A stretch of 58,097 nucleotides of DNA from IMG/VR virus record IMGVR_UViG_3300030508_000030, positions 1-58,097 of that record; one strand, written 5' to 3'. Both the position numbers and the translations under genes were made by a program. The notes under the pieces were generated by a model that saw nothing but the letters and a program-made list of their open reading frames with translations, ran no database searches and had not been told where the DNA came from. The stretch comes from a virus. Of the stretch, positions 16,863 through 23,549 are shown piece after piece (the first letter of the stretch is position 1; the number at the start of each line of letters is the position of its first letter).

Positions 16863-16897
16863 GTATTCTCGTTGTTTTTTAAACTACGCGAACACAC

Positions 16898-19552
16898 TTA
16901 ATCGAGACCCAATTCCTTCTTGACACGTATTGCGTTCCTCCTCGTCTTGCTAAGCTTGCTCGTATAATTATAATTCTCGCTTATAACAGACTCTATCATC
17001 TTCAAGGACGGGGACGCAGTCACCTTGTGCAGCAACGCATTTATTTCCATATTGAGCTTCTCTGTTAGTATTCTCTTAATATCTGGTGTACTATCAACAC
17101 CCTCGAAGTTAAGGTTTGAAAACACGTTGTTCTCACTGCTCATACCAAGCAGCGATGCTTTCCTTTGCTCGCTTGCAGGCTCCTCGTAGAACCCATTCTC
17201 ATTCAACTGTGAAAGTCTCCAGTTTATCTTTTTCTCTATCATCTGGTCCTTGAAAGTCTTCTCAATCTCCTCGTCGGTGTAGTGAAGCAACTCCTTCAAA
17301 CTATCAGTGTAAGACATAACATTTAGACCAGGATTAGAAGGATCCCAAGCACTCTTAACAAGGTCTATTCTCTGCTGCAACAGTTCATTCTTAGTCTTCT
17401 CGGCAAGGGTTGAGTTTATGTTCATCTGTATCTGGAACGACCCGAGTTCCTCTTGCGAACAGCCATTCATGTGTAGATGGACAAGTGCTATGTGCAGCAA
17501 CCCCTCTATGTAGTTGCCCTGATACTGCCTAATCGCACCAGCGAAACGCAAATCCTCTTGCGCGAGGGCGGCTTTGTTACTATTGTGAACAAATACACCA
17601 CTCTCAAGAGCAAAGTTGTGATACTCATCAACCTCAAGGTCATACACGTATTCTTCGACATCGAGATTCAAAACCTCTATGTCTGAAACGTAATAGTCCT
17701 CATCAAATATGTTTTTTAACCTATCACCGATCTTAAGCTCATCCGCCCTCCTGTAGCTCAAGTTTTCGAGCATGAATGGGTGGTTATCCGTCGATTCAAC
17801 TATGTGCTTACCATTTATGGTTATCCTATAAAGCATATCCACGACTTTTGTCTTTTTACACCAAAGTATCTTGCCGCTAAGTATGATGCCATACTTGTTT
17901 GAAGATAAAGAGTATATCTTCTTCGGCTCGTCGCTCTCCAGGAGCCTCGAAATCTCGCCTATAGTTAGGACGCCGTCTGTGGTAAGTATCTTTGTGTTCT
18001 CCCTAAGGCACAAATCCTCCTCAAACGTCAAGTAACTCTTAGGTATCAATAGGCCGGCAAACAAATCGTCCTTTATTATCTTGTAGTCCTCGAGGTCGCC
18101 CATATTAGTTGCACCTTCGAGCACCCTAACGTCAGACGTATCACCCTCAACAGTTGGCATGTAAAGGTTCTCCATAATAGAGATCGGATTATGCTTGTAG
18201 TCAAGCTCACCTGTCATTGGATTAACAAGCGGCCTCTTCATCATCTGCTTCTTCAACTCTGCAGCATACCTAAGCGCATCGTCAGCACCAAGACCAGTAG
18301 TATCTATTTTGAAAAGGAGCCTCTGTGGTGCACGAGTAATCCTGTATATTATCATAGCCTCCCTCATCAGTATTATCCTTCTGTAGGTGTCTACTATAGA
18401 CCTCAAGATCGACTGGCCGTACGGCTCAGTTTCAAGATCCTCTATGTTCTTCCAGTGAACTATCTCCCAAGGCTCGAACTCAAGACCATGACCGTACCAA
18501 GTGTACTTGAAATCATCGAGGCTCGCTGAATTGTCAAGAAGTTGTATCCTTATCGACTCTGGTGGCAGATGGATTAGATCAAGTACACCTACACCCTGCC
18601 TCGTGTCCAAGAAGGAATAGTGGTTGCCGAATTTCAGCAGGCTCCTTACGTGGTAATACGATGTTGAATTTATTTTTAGGTTTTTGTAGAAGCAGTCTTC
18701 GAGCAGTTTCTTTATCCTCTTGTCCTCCGTTATGATCTTGATAACGTTACCATCCGTGTCCTTCGTACAGTTATGCACGCTAACATAGAAGCTATCAGTC
18801 AACTTAATCATAAAGTGGTGGTTAGGGACCACGTGTACGAGATCGAATACTTCCTCCTCGCCGGCCGATTCTATACTCTCTATCACAGTAGTGTTGAAGT
18901 TTGCCACCTTACAACTACATGCGGGGTCTACAGAGTAATACATAGACCATATCTTGTCGCCCACCCTAAGGTCCTTGAGTTGCTTGAACAACCCAGGCCC
19001 GACCATTATCTCGTGGTTGTCGGTGCACTTGAACGACGCCTCGAGCTTGTTGTCCCACTCCGCGGAGTCGTAGCTTATGTTCCTCGCGACGGTAACCTTG
19101 AATACCGGCTTGACACCATTGTTCTGTATGTTGGTCGCCTCATTCCACTCTACCCTGTTGAACATCTTGTCAAATGACTTCACGTAGAATGAGTCCTTCT
19201 TAGTATTGTATAACTCCCTTATGGTCTTGTCACCGCCAGGCGTGGTAACTATCGTATCCCCAGTCAAACATACCTCTTGGCCGTACAACCTTATAGCTGC
19301 ATTTATTATAGGGAACGTGTTGTCCATCCTCCTGTATTCGTCATACAACTCTATGTGCTTCTGGGTCCAGTTCTTCGACTGGAGGTACTGCCTGAACACC
19401 TGGAGTTCCCTTTTCTTATCGAGTTCTCTCCTTGAGATAGGCGTATCGAACGTCTTAATGCCGTTGTCTGTAAACTTCATCAGATCGCTGCCGTCGACCT
19501 TTTTGAAGAAATTACTCATATTGTTGAAGAAATTACTCTTTTTATTTGCCAT
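16898..19552 (-). CDS. gp20: Portal protein (T4 gp20-like) carrying two inteins
   Basis: The mature portal forms the dodecameric vertex through which DNA passes. The precursor is 884 residues. After removal of the two inteins (residues 95-261 and 515-657) the portal is 574 residues, near the usual T4-type size. Extein landmarks are TEPYGQSILRSIVDTYRRIILMREAM in two parts, YRITRAPQRLLFKID, NPMTGELDYKHNPISIMENLYMP, GDTSDVRVLEGATNMGDLEDY and the rejoined segment FEEDL/SNKAALAQEDLRFAG. The insertions lie at conserved extein segments, as usual for inteins. There is no nuclease domain in either intein. The upstream terminator at 19622-19646 implies its own transcription start. Confidence 0.92.
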   Translation of the reverse strand: MANKKSNFFNNMSNFFKKVDGSDLMKFTDNGIKTFDTPISRRELDKKRELQVFRQYLQSKNWTQKHIELYDEYRRMDNTFPIINAAIRLYGQEVCLTGDTIVTTPGGDKTIRELYNTKKDSFYVKSFDKMFNRVEWNEATNIQNNGVKPVFKVTVARNISYDSAEWDNKLEASFKCTDNHEIMVGPGLFKQLKDLRVGDKIWSMYYSVDPACSCKVANFNTTVIESIESAGEEEVFDLVHVVPNHHFMIKLTDSFYVSVHNCTKDTDGNVIKIITEDKRIKKLLEDCFYKNLKINSTSYYHVRSLLKFGNHYSFLDTRQGVGVLDLIHLPPESIRIQLLDNSASLDDFKYTWYGHGLEFEPWEIVHWKNIEDLETEPYGQSILRSIVDTYRRIILMREAMIIYRITRAPQRLLFKIDTTGLGADDALRYAAELKKQMMKRPLVNPMTGELDYKHNPISIMENLYMPTVEGDTSDVRVLEGATNMGDLEDYKIIKDDLFAGLLIPKSYLTFEEDLCLRENTKILTTDGVLTIGEISRLLESDEPKKIYSLSSNKYGIILSGKILWCKKTKVVDMLYRITINGKHIVESTDNHPFMLENLSYRRADELKIGDRLKNIFDEDYYVSDIEVLNLDVEEYVYDLEVDEYHNFALESGVFVHNSNKAALAQEDLRFAGAIRQYQGNYIEGLLHIALVHLHMNGCSQEELGSFQIQMNINSTLAEKTKNELLQQRIDLVKSAWDPSNPGLNVMSYTDSLKELLHYTDEEIEKTFKDQMIEKKINWRLSQLNENGFYEEPASEQRKASLLGMSSENNVFSNLNFEGVDSTPDIKRILTEKLNMEINALLHKVTASPSLKMIESVISENYNYTSKLSKTRRNAIRVKKELGLD
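17582..18010 (-). other. Mini-intein 2 in the portal gene
   Basis: Portal residues 515-657 (143 aa). Block A begins at Cys515 (CLRENTKILTTDG). Block B contains TDNH in IVESTDNHPFM. Block F reads EEYVYDLEVDEYHNFAL. Block G ends FVHN with His656-Asn657, followed by Ser658 as the first C-extein residue. These are the residues needed for self-splicing. No LAGLIDADG or other nuclease block fits between blocks B and F. Confidence 0.93.
18770..19270 (-). other. Mini-intein 1 in the portal gene
   Basis: Portal residues 95-261 (167 aa). Block A starts at Cys95 (CLTGDTIVTTPGG). Block B has TDNH in FKCTDNHEIMV. Block F reads EEVFDLVHVVPNHHFM. Block G is FYVSVHN with His260-Asn261, followed by Cys262 of the C-extein. 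The short length shows there is no homing endonuclease domain, so it is probably a splicing-only element. It differs enough from intein 2 that the two are not recent copies. Confidence 0.93.
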
Positions 19553-19621
19553 TTATTTATATCCGGTTATATATGCTATTTTTTAATTATTTTGAATTTA
19601 TTTTATTTCATCATAAATAAA

Positions 19622-19646
19622 AAATGACGACTAATTGTCGTCATTT
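19622..19646 (-). terminator. Intrinsic terminator hairpin
   Basis: A perfect 10-bp stem AAATGACGAC / GTCGTCATTT with loop TAATT, downstream of the 19667 stop and followed on the minus strand by TTTTTATTTATG. Confidence 0.8.
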
Positions 19647-19666
19647 ATAATCATTTTTATCAGTAT

Positions 19667-20320
19667 TTATTTCTTTTCCACAGAGTCCTGTATAACCAAG
19701 GCGGTCAGCATCTCGTTTGTCCCCTCGAAAGCCATGTCAAGGTCCCTCATGAACGCCGCTACAGTTATGCCTTGCTTCTCGCAAATGTTGTATATGTTGT
19801 ATATCGAGTCGAGCGCGGTCTTGGCCTGCTTGATGAGCTCCCTCTTCGTATTCGACGTGATCTTAAGGTTCATCTTCGCCTCGACGAGCTCACCGTCTAC
19901 GAGCTTGCCTTGCGCTGCGAGCTTAGCTTTGTTTTTCACTTTAGCCGCCTCCCTCTTGTAGCCGTTCTTGGCGAGGGCCTTTGCTTCCTTCTCGTAATAC
20001 GCGGCATCGTCAGCCTTCACGTCCTCGTCGAGTTCCTCCTTGTTCTTCTTCTTCTTATCGTCGATGGTTTCCACCTCGATGCTCTTTATGTATGCTCCAC
20101 CGTCGCCATCCCAACCGAAAATTTCCCCGCCATCATCATCATCTTTGTCCATTTCCACAGAGAATGAGTGACCAGTGTTTCCTCTCGTTTGTAATGCCTT
20201 CATTATACTCTCAAGCGAACCGTCAGGATCTTTCGCGAGTATCATGAACTTTTTGGTTTCTATGCTCTCTTTAAGATCTTTTTTGCAACCGCAAGAACAG
20301 CTTTTGTTTATATCACACAT
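19667..20320 (-). CDS. Hypothetical protein with Cys-rich N-terminus (217 aa)
   Basis: Not recognised. The N-terminus has a cluster of four Cys (CDINKSCSCGCKK), which could bind a metal. Then comes an acidic run (DKDDDDGGEIFGWDGDGG), a highly charged helical middle (DDKKKKNKEELDEDVKADD) and a C-terminal helical bundle. It lies directly upstream of the portal gene but is separated from it by a terminator. Charged helical proteins beside a portal can act as scaffold or internal proteins; this is inference. It is preceded by a TATTTAAA box. Confidence 0.62.
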   Translation of the reverse strand: MCDINKSCSCGCKKDLKESIETKKFMILAKDPDGSLESIMKALQTRGNTGHSFSVEMDKDDDDGGEIFGWDGDGGAYIKSIEVETIDDKKKKNKEELDEDVKADDAAYYEKEAKALAKNGYKREAAKVKNKAKLAAQGKLVDGELVEAKMNLKITSNTKRELIKQAKTALDSIYNIYNICEKQGITVAAFMRDLDMAFEGTNEMLTALVIQDSVEKK

Positions 20321-20331
20321 TGATTTTTTAT

Positions 20332-20339
20332 TTTAAATA
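20332..20339 (-). promoter_or_regulatory. TATTTAAA box
   Basis: Minus-strand ATATTTAAAATAAAAAATC, 11 nt before the 20320 start. Confidence 0.5.
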
Positions 20340-20795
20340 TTACTTATTTTTCTTCTTCTCATGATACTTTTCGAGCTTTTTAAGTAACAGTTCTTTAACC
20401 ATGTCTTGGTTGTCTTTGAAGTCTTTTTCCCATATTCTTACTAAGTCGTAGCCGGCCACTTCCGCCAAGTGATTTTTAAGCTTGTCGTTTTTTTTTGCCT
20501 TCTTTTGTTGGCTGTTTATTGGACCATTTTTGTAAACCGCAGGGTTGCAGTGCCAGAAGTCACCATCCATTTCTACAACTATATTGGTGTCCTTTATGAT
20601 GAAGTCGTAGAATTTCCACGAAAGCTGAAACTGTGTATCAAACTCAATCCCGATGCTATTCATGAATTCCCCGAATTTTTTTTCGAGTTTAGAAGTTCCT
20701 ACTGTTTCCTTCGTTATTGGCCTCTTTTTCCTCTTTTTTTTGATCTTTGCAATGGTTTTCAGCGGCTTAAGAGGTTTTAGTTTCTTTGCTTTCAT
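20340..20795 (-). CDS. Vsr-like (EDxHD/PD-(D/E)XK-type) endonuclease
   Basis: A 151-residue nuclease starting at MKAKKLK. An in-frame ATG at 20909 would run through the 57-bp repeat, so I reject that start. The core resembles Vsr and related homing endonucleases: WKFYDFIIKDTNIVVEMDGD, FWHCNP, then an N..K helix (KKNDKLKNHLAEVAGYDL) and VRIWEKDF. The positions match the D, FWH and WE blocks of the Vsr fold. It may be a repair nuclease or, more likely here, a freestanding homing endonuclease. It sits about 1.1 kb from the intein-bearing portal gene. Confidence 0.82.
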   Translation of the reverse strand: MKAKKLKPLKPLKTIAKIKKKRKKRPITKETVGTSKLEKKFGEFMNSIGIEFDTQFQLSWKFYDFIIKDTNIVVEMDGDFWHCNPAVYKNGPINSQQKKAKKNDKLKNHLAEVAGYDLVRIWEKDFKDNQDMVKELLLKKLEKYHEKKKNK

Positions 20796-20801
20796 CTTAT
20801 T

Positions 20802-20809
20802 TTTAAATA
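20802..20809 (-). promoter_or_regulatory. TATTTAAA box
   Basis: Minus-strand GTATTTAAAAATAAG, 6 nt before the 20795 start and 6 nt downstream of the 57-bp element. Confidence 0.5.
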
Positions 20810-20815
20810 CTGGCC

Positions 20816-20872
20816 GTGAAATCCGCGCACTATATACGGATATATTGTATATATTATAATAGAAAGTTCCAG
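20816..20872 (-). repeat. 57-bp element, copy 2 (inverted copy of 2056-2112)
   Basis: Perfect reverse complement of 2056-2112, facing the minus-strand head block. The two copies bracket and point into the convergent late regions. Identity stops sharply outside the 57 bp on both sides, so selection on this sequence is a better explanation than recent segmental copying. Confidence 0.75.
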
Positions 20873-20906
20873 GTGTGGTGTTATGTAACTCCAGTTTTGA
20901 CATATT

Positions 20907-20928
20907 CAAGGATTTTGTACTACATTTG
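20907..20928 (+). promoter_or_regulatory. Promoter with Bacteroidota-type -7 box
   Basis: CAAGGATTT, five bases (TGTAC), then TACATTTG at 20921-20928. It matches the family described for the plus-strand operons. It ends 13 bases before the nuclease start codon, so the transcript would have a very short leader. Confidence 0.68.
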
Positions 20929-20941
20929 TAAAAATTTATGA

Positions 20942-21598
20942 ATGAAGAGGATTATTGGTTTATTGACTTGTGTGTATCTCTTTGTGGTCTGCTTGATGTT
21001 GTCTTTCGACGATGGCGGTTCGCCTTCGGTGGTTTTGAGGAAGCATTTTTACGTTAGCGATTTCGACACGACGAGGTTCGTTCCACTTTACACCGAGTAT
21101 TGGTTGACTAAGGCTCACGAAGTAGGCACTTACGACAGGACGCCGTTCAAGATGGATACTTCACTGCCTAAGAGGCTGCAGAGCAACGGCAGTGAGTACA
21201 ACGACATTTACGATCGCGGTCACCTCGCACCAGACGACGACTTTAGGTTTGACAGCATCGCACAGGCCGAGTCTATGCTTTACACGAACGCCGCACCGCA
21301 GGTGAAGAGTTTTAACCGCGGTTTGTGGAGGATGGTGGAGAACTACACCAGGAAGGTCGCTTTACAGTACGATAGCGTCTTCGTTACGACTGGCTGTATC
21401 TACTCTGACAAGAAGCTCGGCAAGTTGAGCATACCGGACTACTACTACAAGATACTCGTCTACAAGGGCCACAAGGAGGAGTTCCTCGCGGCCAACAAGA
21501 TTTACGCCAAGAACGACATCAGCCTGATAAGGCTCGACCTTACTAAAGATAGCGTCGAAGGGCGTCTCGGTTACAAGCTAATCAACTTCTACAACTAA
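20942..21598 (+). CDS. Secreted DNA/RNA non-specific endonuclease (NUC1 type)
   Basis: The N-terminus is a signal peptide or anchor (KRIIGLLTCVYLFVVCLML). The nuclease core has the ββα-metal motif DRGH (residues 91-94, His94 general base), TNAAPQ (Asn116), FNRGLW (Asn125) and Glu133 in MVEN, matching Serratia-type nucleases. It probably degrades nucleic acid outside the cytoplasm, for nucleotide scavenging or competitor exclusion. It opens the plus-strand accessory operon just downstream of a promoter, and its stop overlaps the next start (TAATG). Confidence 0.88.
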   Translation: MKRIIGLLTCVYLFVVCLMLSFDDGGSPSVVLRKHFYVSDFDTTRFVPLYTEYWLTKAHEVGTYDRTPFKMDTSLPKRLQSNGSEYNDIYDRGHLAPDDDFRFDSIAQAESMLYTNAAPQVKSFNRGLWRMVENYTRKVALQYDSVFVTTGCIYSDKKLGKLSIPDYYYKILVYKGHKEEFLAANKIYAKNDISLIRLDLTKDSVEGRLGYKLINFYN

Positions 21599-21903
21599 TG
21601 AGGTTCATACGTGATATTCTTATACTTATCGCTTTCATCTGGCTGTTTATGTTTATTCTCATAACAGAGGATAAAATGAGCTACAAGGCAGGCGAGATAC
21701 ACTACTGCGTCGAGATGGTGGACGGCAGTAAAATATATTGCTATAATGCCTTCTACTCGAGCCACTACAACTACAACACCGATCAGTACGACAAGGATCA
21801 GATTCTCGTGGTCGAGCAGGCAGTAGGTGTGTATCCAGATAACGATATAGTTTCCGCGTATTACAGTCCGAATCAATTTGTAAGGTTCTATAAAGTAAAA
21901 TGA
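21598..21903 (+). CDS. Small membrane-anchored protein (101 aa)
   Basis: Not recognised. One N-terminal transmembrane helix (DILILIAFIWLFMFILIT) is followed by a 75-residue domain outside the membrane with many Tyr and a Cys pair (HYCVEMVDGSKIYCYNAFY). It is coupled to the nuclease gene before it (TAATG) and overlaps the next start, so the three are one operon. It may be an envelope factor working with the secreted nuclease, inferred from the operon only. Confidence 0.65.
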   Translation: MRFIRDILILIAFIWLFMFILITEDKMSYKAGEIHYCVEMVDGSKIYCYNAFYSSHYNYNTDQYDKDQILVVEQAVGVYPDNDIVSAYYSPNQFVRFYKVK

Positions 21904-22265
21904 TACGAAAAGGCGCAACAAGGTGGGTTATTTGCTTAGGTAGGTACGCGTTTAAGCTGCCATCCCTTCATAGTTATACCGACTTCCTCGGAGGCCTACG
22001 TTCAAACGTATTCGAGTATAAGACTTATGAGTATGCTAAAGAAGGTGCGTTTCCGATCGATAAATTCTGCCAGATCGTATTCAGTCTGCCACTCGGCTTG
22101 CTGAACGTCATGAGGAGGGCCGCGGTGATGAAAAACGAAGAGTTTAAGCACTTCAAAGTTGAGAAGTTCTGCAATATGGGCGATTATGTAATTCCGGTCG
22201 AGCACAAGAGCGACAGCTTCGGATGGCTAAACGGCCGAATAGTTGCAATTGATTACGGTTCGTAA
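21900..22265 (+). CDS. Conserved phage-type hypothetical (121 aa)
   Basis: Starts with an ATGA overlap. The protein has a pattern seen in many uncharacterised phage proteins: RWVICLGRYAFKLPSLHSY, FLGGLRSNVFEYKTYEYA, then CQIVFSLPLGLLNVMRRA, ending GWLNGRIVAIDYGS. I know of no function for this type. No membrane segment or signal peptide is evident. It is the last gene of the nuclease operon, followed by a promoter and terminator structure. Confidence 0.65.
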   Translation: MIRKGATRWVICLGRYAFKLPSLHSYTDFLGGLRSNVFEYKTYEYAKEGAFPIDKFCQIVFSLPLGLLNVMRRAAVMKNEEFKHFKVEKFCNMGDYVIPVEHKSDSFGWLNGRIVAIDYGS

Positions 22266-22276
22266 GCGGCTGTACA

Positions 22277-22299
22277 CCAGGGATTTGTTTGTATATTTG
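22277..22299 (+). promoter_or_regulatory. Promoter with Bacteroidota-type -7 box
   Basis: CCAGGGATTT, five bases (GTTTG), then TATATTTG (22292-22299). The terminator hairpin begins at its last base, so a transcript started here would meet the terminator almost at once. Confidence 0.62.
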
Positions 22300-22330
22300 T
22301 CTCGTATTCGTAAGATACGAGACATTTTTT
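22299..22330 (+). terminator. Intrinsic terminator / 5' hairpin
   Basis: A 9-bp stem GTCTCGTAT / ATACGAGAC with a 7-nt loop, then ATTTTTT. It ends the nuclease operon or acts as a 5' hairpin or attenuator for the next transcript. Confidence 0.75.
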
Positions 22331-22337
22331 ATTTAAA
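22330..22337 (+). promoter_or_regulatory. TATTTAAA box (plus strand)
   Basis: Plus-strand TATTTAAAGTTTT directly after the terminator, 58 nt before the 22396 start. Confidence 0.4.
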
Positions 22338-22395
22338 GTTTTAAACCGGAAAGAAAGACGAAGTTCACATACATAGAAGGAGTAAAAATTTAGTT

Positions 22396-22770
22396 ATGAA
22401 CACTAAGAGAGATTTTTTATCATTTGAGGAGGCGAGGGAGTTTGTCCATGGGCTTAAACTAAAGACGCACAACGACTGGATAGATTACGTGGAGTCTGGG
22501 AAACGCCCTGCTAACGTGCCGGCTAACCCTTACTTATTCTACAAAGGTCGTGGCTGGGTAAACTGGAACGACTGGATAAACAATAAGAAGACGTTTTTGC
22601 CATTCGTTGAAGCGAGGTCGTTCATACACGATGTCAACATAAAGAGCTTCAACGAATGGCGTAGATATTATAAGTCTTGCAAGCGGCCTGACAACATACC
22701 GACGGCGCCAAACAAGGTGTACGAGGGTAATGGTTGGGTTAGTTGGAACGACTGGTTCGGCAAAAAGTAA
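22396..22770 (+). CDS. Phage-integrase-repeat protein, two units
   Basis: A 124-residue protein made of two copies of a repeat of about 57 residues: FLSFEEAREFVHGLKLKT..W..Y..SGKRP..VP..P..FY...GWVNWNDW and FLPFVEARSFIHDVNIKS..EW..YY.SCKRP..IP..P..VY..NGWVSWNDW. This matches the phage-integrase repeat unit (PHINT_rpt). No integrase catalytic domain is present. Such proteins are common beside homing endonucleases or in large phages, and a DNA-binding role is likely. Confidence 0.85.
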   Translation: MNTKRDFLSFEEAREFVHGLKLKTHNDWIDYVESGKRPANVPANPYLFYKGRGWVNWNDWINNKKTFLPFVEARSFIHDVNIKSFNEWRRYYKSCKRPDNIPTAPNKVYEGNGWVSWNDWFGKK

Positions 22771-22794
22771 AGGGAGCAAATGCTCCCTTTTTTA
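22771..22794. terminator. Bidirectional intrinsic terminator
   Basis: Stem AGGGAGCA / TGCTCCCT with two-base loop, T run on the plus side and A-rich bases on the other, between convergent genes at 22770 and 22792. Confidence 0.85.
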
Positions 22795-23529
22795 TTTCGT
22801 TATTACTGTTACCGACTTGTTGTAGACCTCCACGATGTCGTTTAGGTCGCTTGCAGAAGGCGTCGCCGTTCCGTCTCCCTCCACCCATTCGCGGTAGTAA
22901 GCGAGGCCGAACGACGTGGGATCGGTGACGTTCATGTTTGCGTAGGGGTGCGCGTAGCCGCCTATGTAAAGGCCCCTTCCTGATACCCTGTTTATAAGGT
23001 AGTCGAGAGGGTCGGACCAGTTGGCGAAGACGCAGAACCTTCTCGGGTTGCCGGTCATCGTCTCGGGCTCTACGATCGTAGCTATTACGAGATCGTCCCA
23101 CGGTTCCCCGAGCTTATCGCCGTCCGCCTGAATCCCTTCGTAGTTGTTATTCAAGCCGTCCTTGCCGTCAGCGCTCTCTATGTAGAATATTGTGTACGCG
23201 GCTCTCTTTACGTTAAGTGGTTGGTTTAGGCCGAGCATGTACGCCACCGTGTCAGCGTCAGATACGGAAGTTTTCTGGTATTGTATGACGGGTACGTTTG
23301 GGTATGCGTTTTTTATTTTAGGGTTGTCGTAGTTTACAGCCGGCGCGACGACAAGGGTAGGCGCGACCGCGACAGGCGTCGTAACTGCGGGAGATTCTAC
23401 GACAGGTGCGGCAGGGACGCTCGCGGTTGGCGTTACGGGCTCCGTTACGGGCGTTTGTTGTGTTTGGCTTGTGTTTGCCTTATTCGAGCCGAAGAGGCCC
23501 AAAATGAAGCTGATAATTGAGTTCCACAT
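22792..23529 (-). CDS. Membrane-anchored lysozyme-like cell-wall hydrolase (endolysin candidate)
   Basis: Residues 1-15 are a hydrophobic anchor or signal (MWNSIISFILGLFGS). Residues about 20-70 are a Pro/Thr/Val linker. The C-terminal domain has AAYTIFYIESADGKDG with a candidate catalytic Glu118, then LNNNYEGIQAD (127-136), a layout I associate with lysozyme- or transglycosylase-like phage enzymes. It is the last gene of the tail and fibre block and converges with the integrase-repeat gene. It may be the lysis enzyme, exported through its N-terminal anchor. A virion hydrolase is the alternative. Confidence 0.65.
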   Translation of the reverse strand: MWNSIISFILGLFGSNKANTSQTQQTPVTEPVTPTASVPAAPVVESPAVTTPVAVAPTLVVAPAVNYDNPKIKNAYPNVPVIQYQKTSVSDADTVAYMLGLNQPLNVKRAAYTIFYIESADGKDGLNNNYEGIQADGDKLGEPWDDLVIATIVEPETMTGNPRRFCVFANWSDPLDYLINRVSGRGLYIGGYAHPYANMNVTDPTSFGLAYYREWVEGDGTATPSASDLNDIVEVYNKSVTVITK

Positions 23530-23549
23530 TGTTTTATTTATTTATATAC

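Noticed and set aside
2056-20872. Invertible segment driven by a site-specific recombinase
   Set aside because: The inverted repeat could allow it, but no recombinase gene is seen here, and promoter function explains the positions more simply. Kept only as an alternative in the finding.
20796-20909. N-terminal extension of the Vsr-like endonuclease
   Set aside because: This part translates the 57-bp repeat and TATTTAAA box, which is conserved on the other side of the region as non-coding promoter sequence. The MKAKK start is better.
22739-23101. Minus-strand basic ORF of 120 residues and the overlapping plus-strand ORF
   Set aside because: It is Arg-rich shadow sequence of the lysozyme-like gene and crosses a strong terminator.
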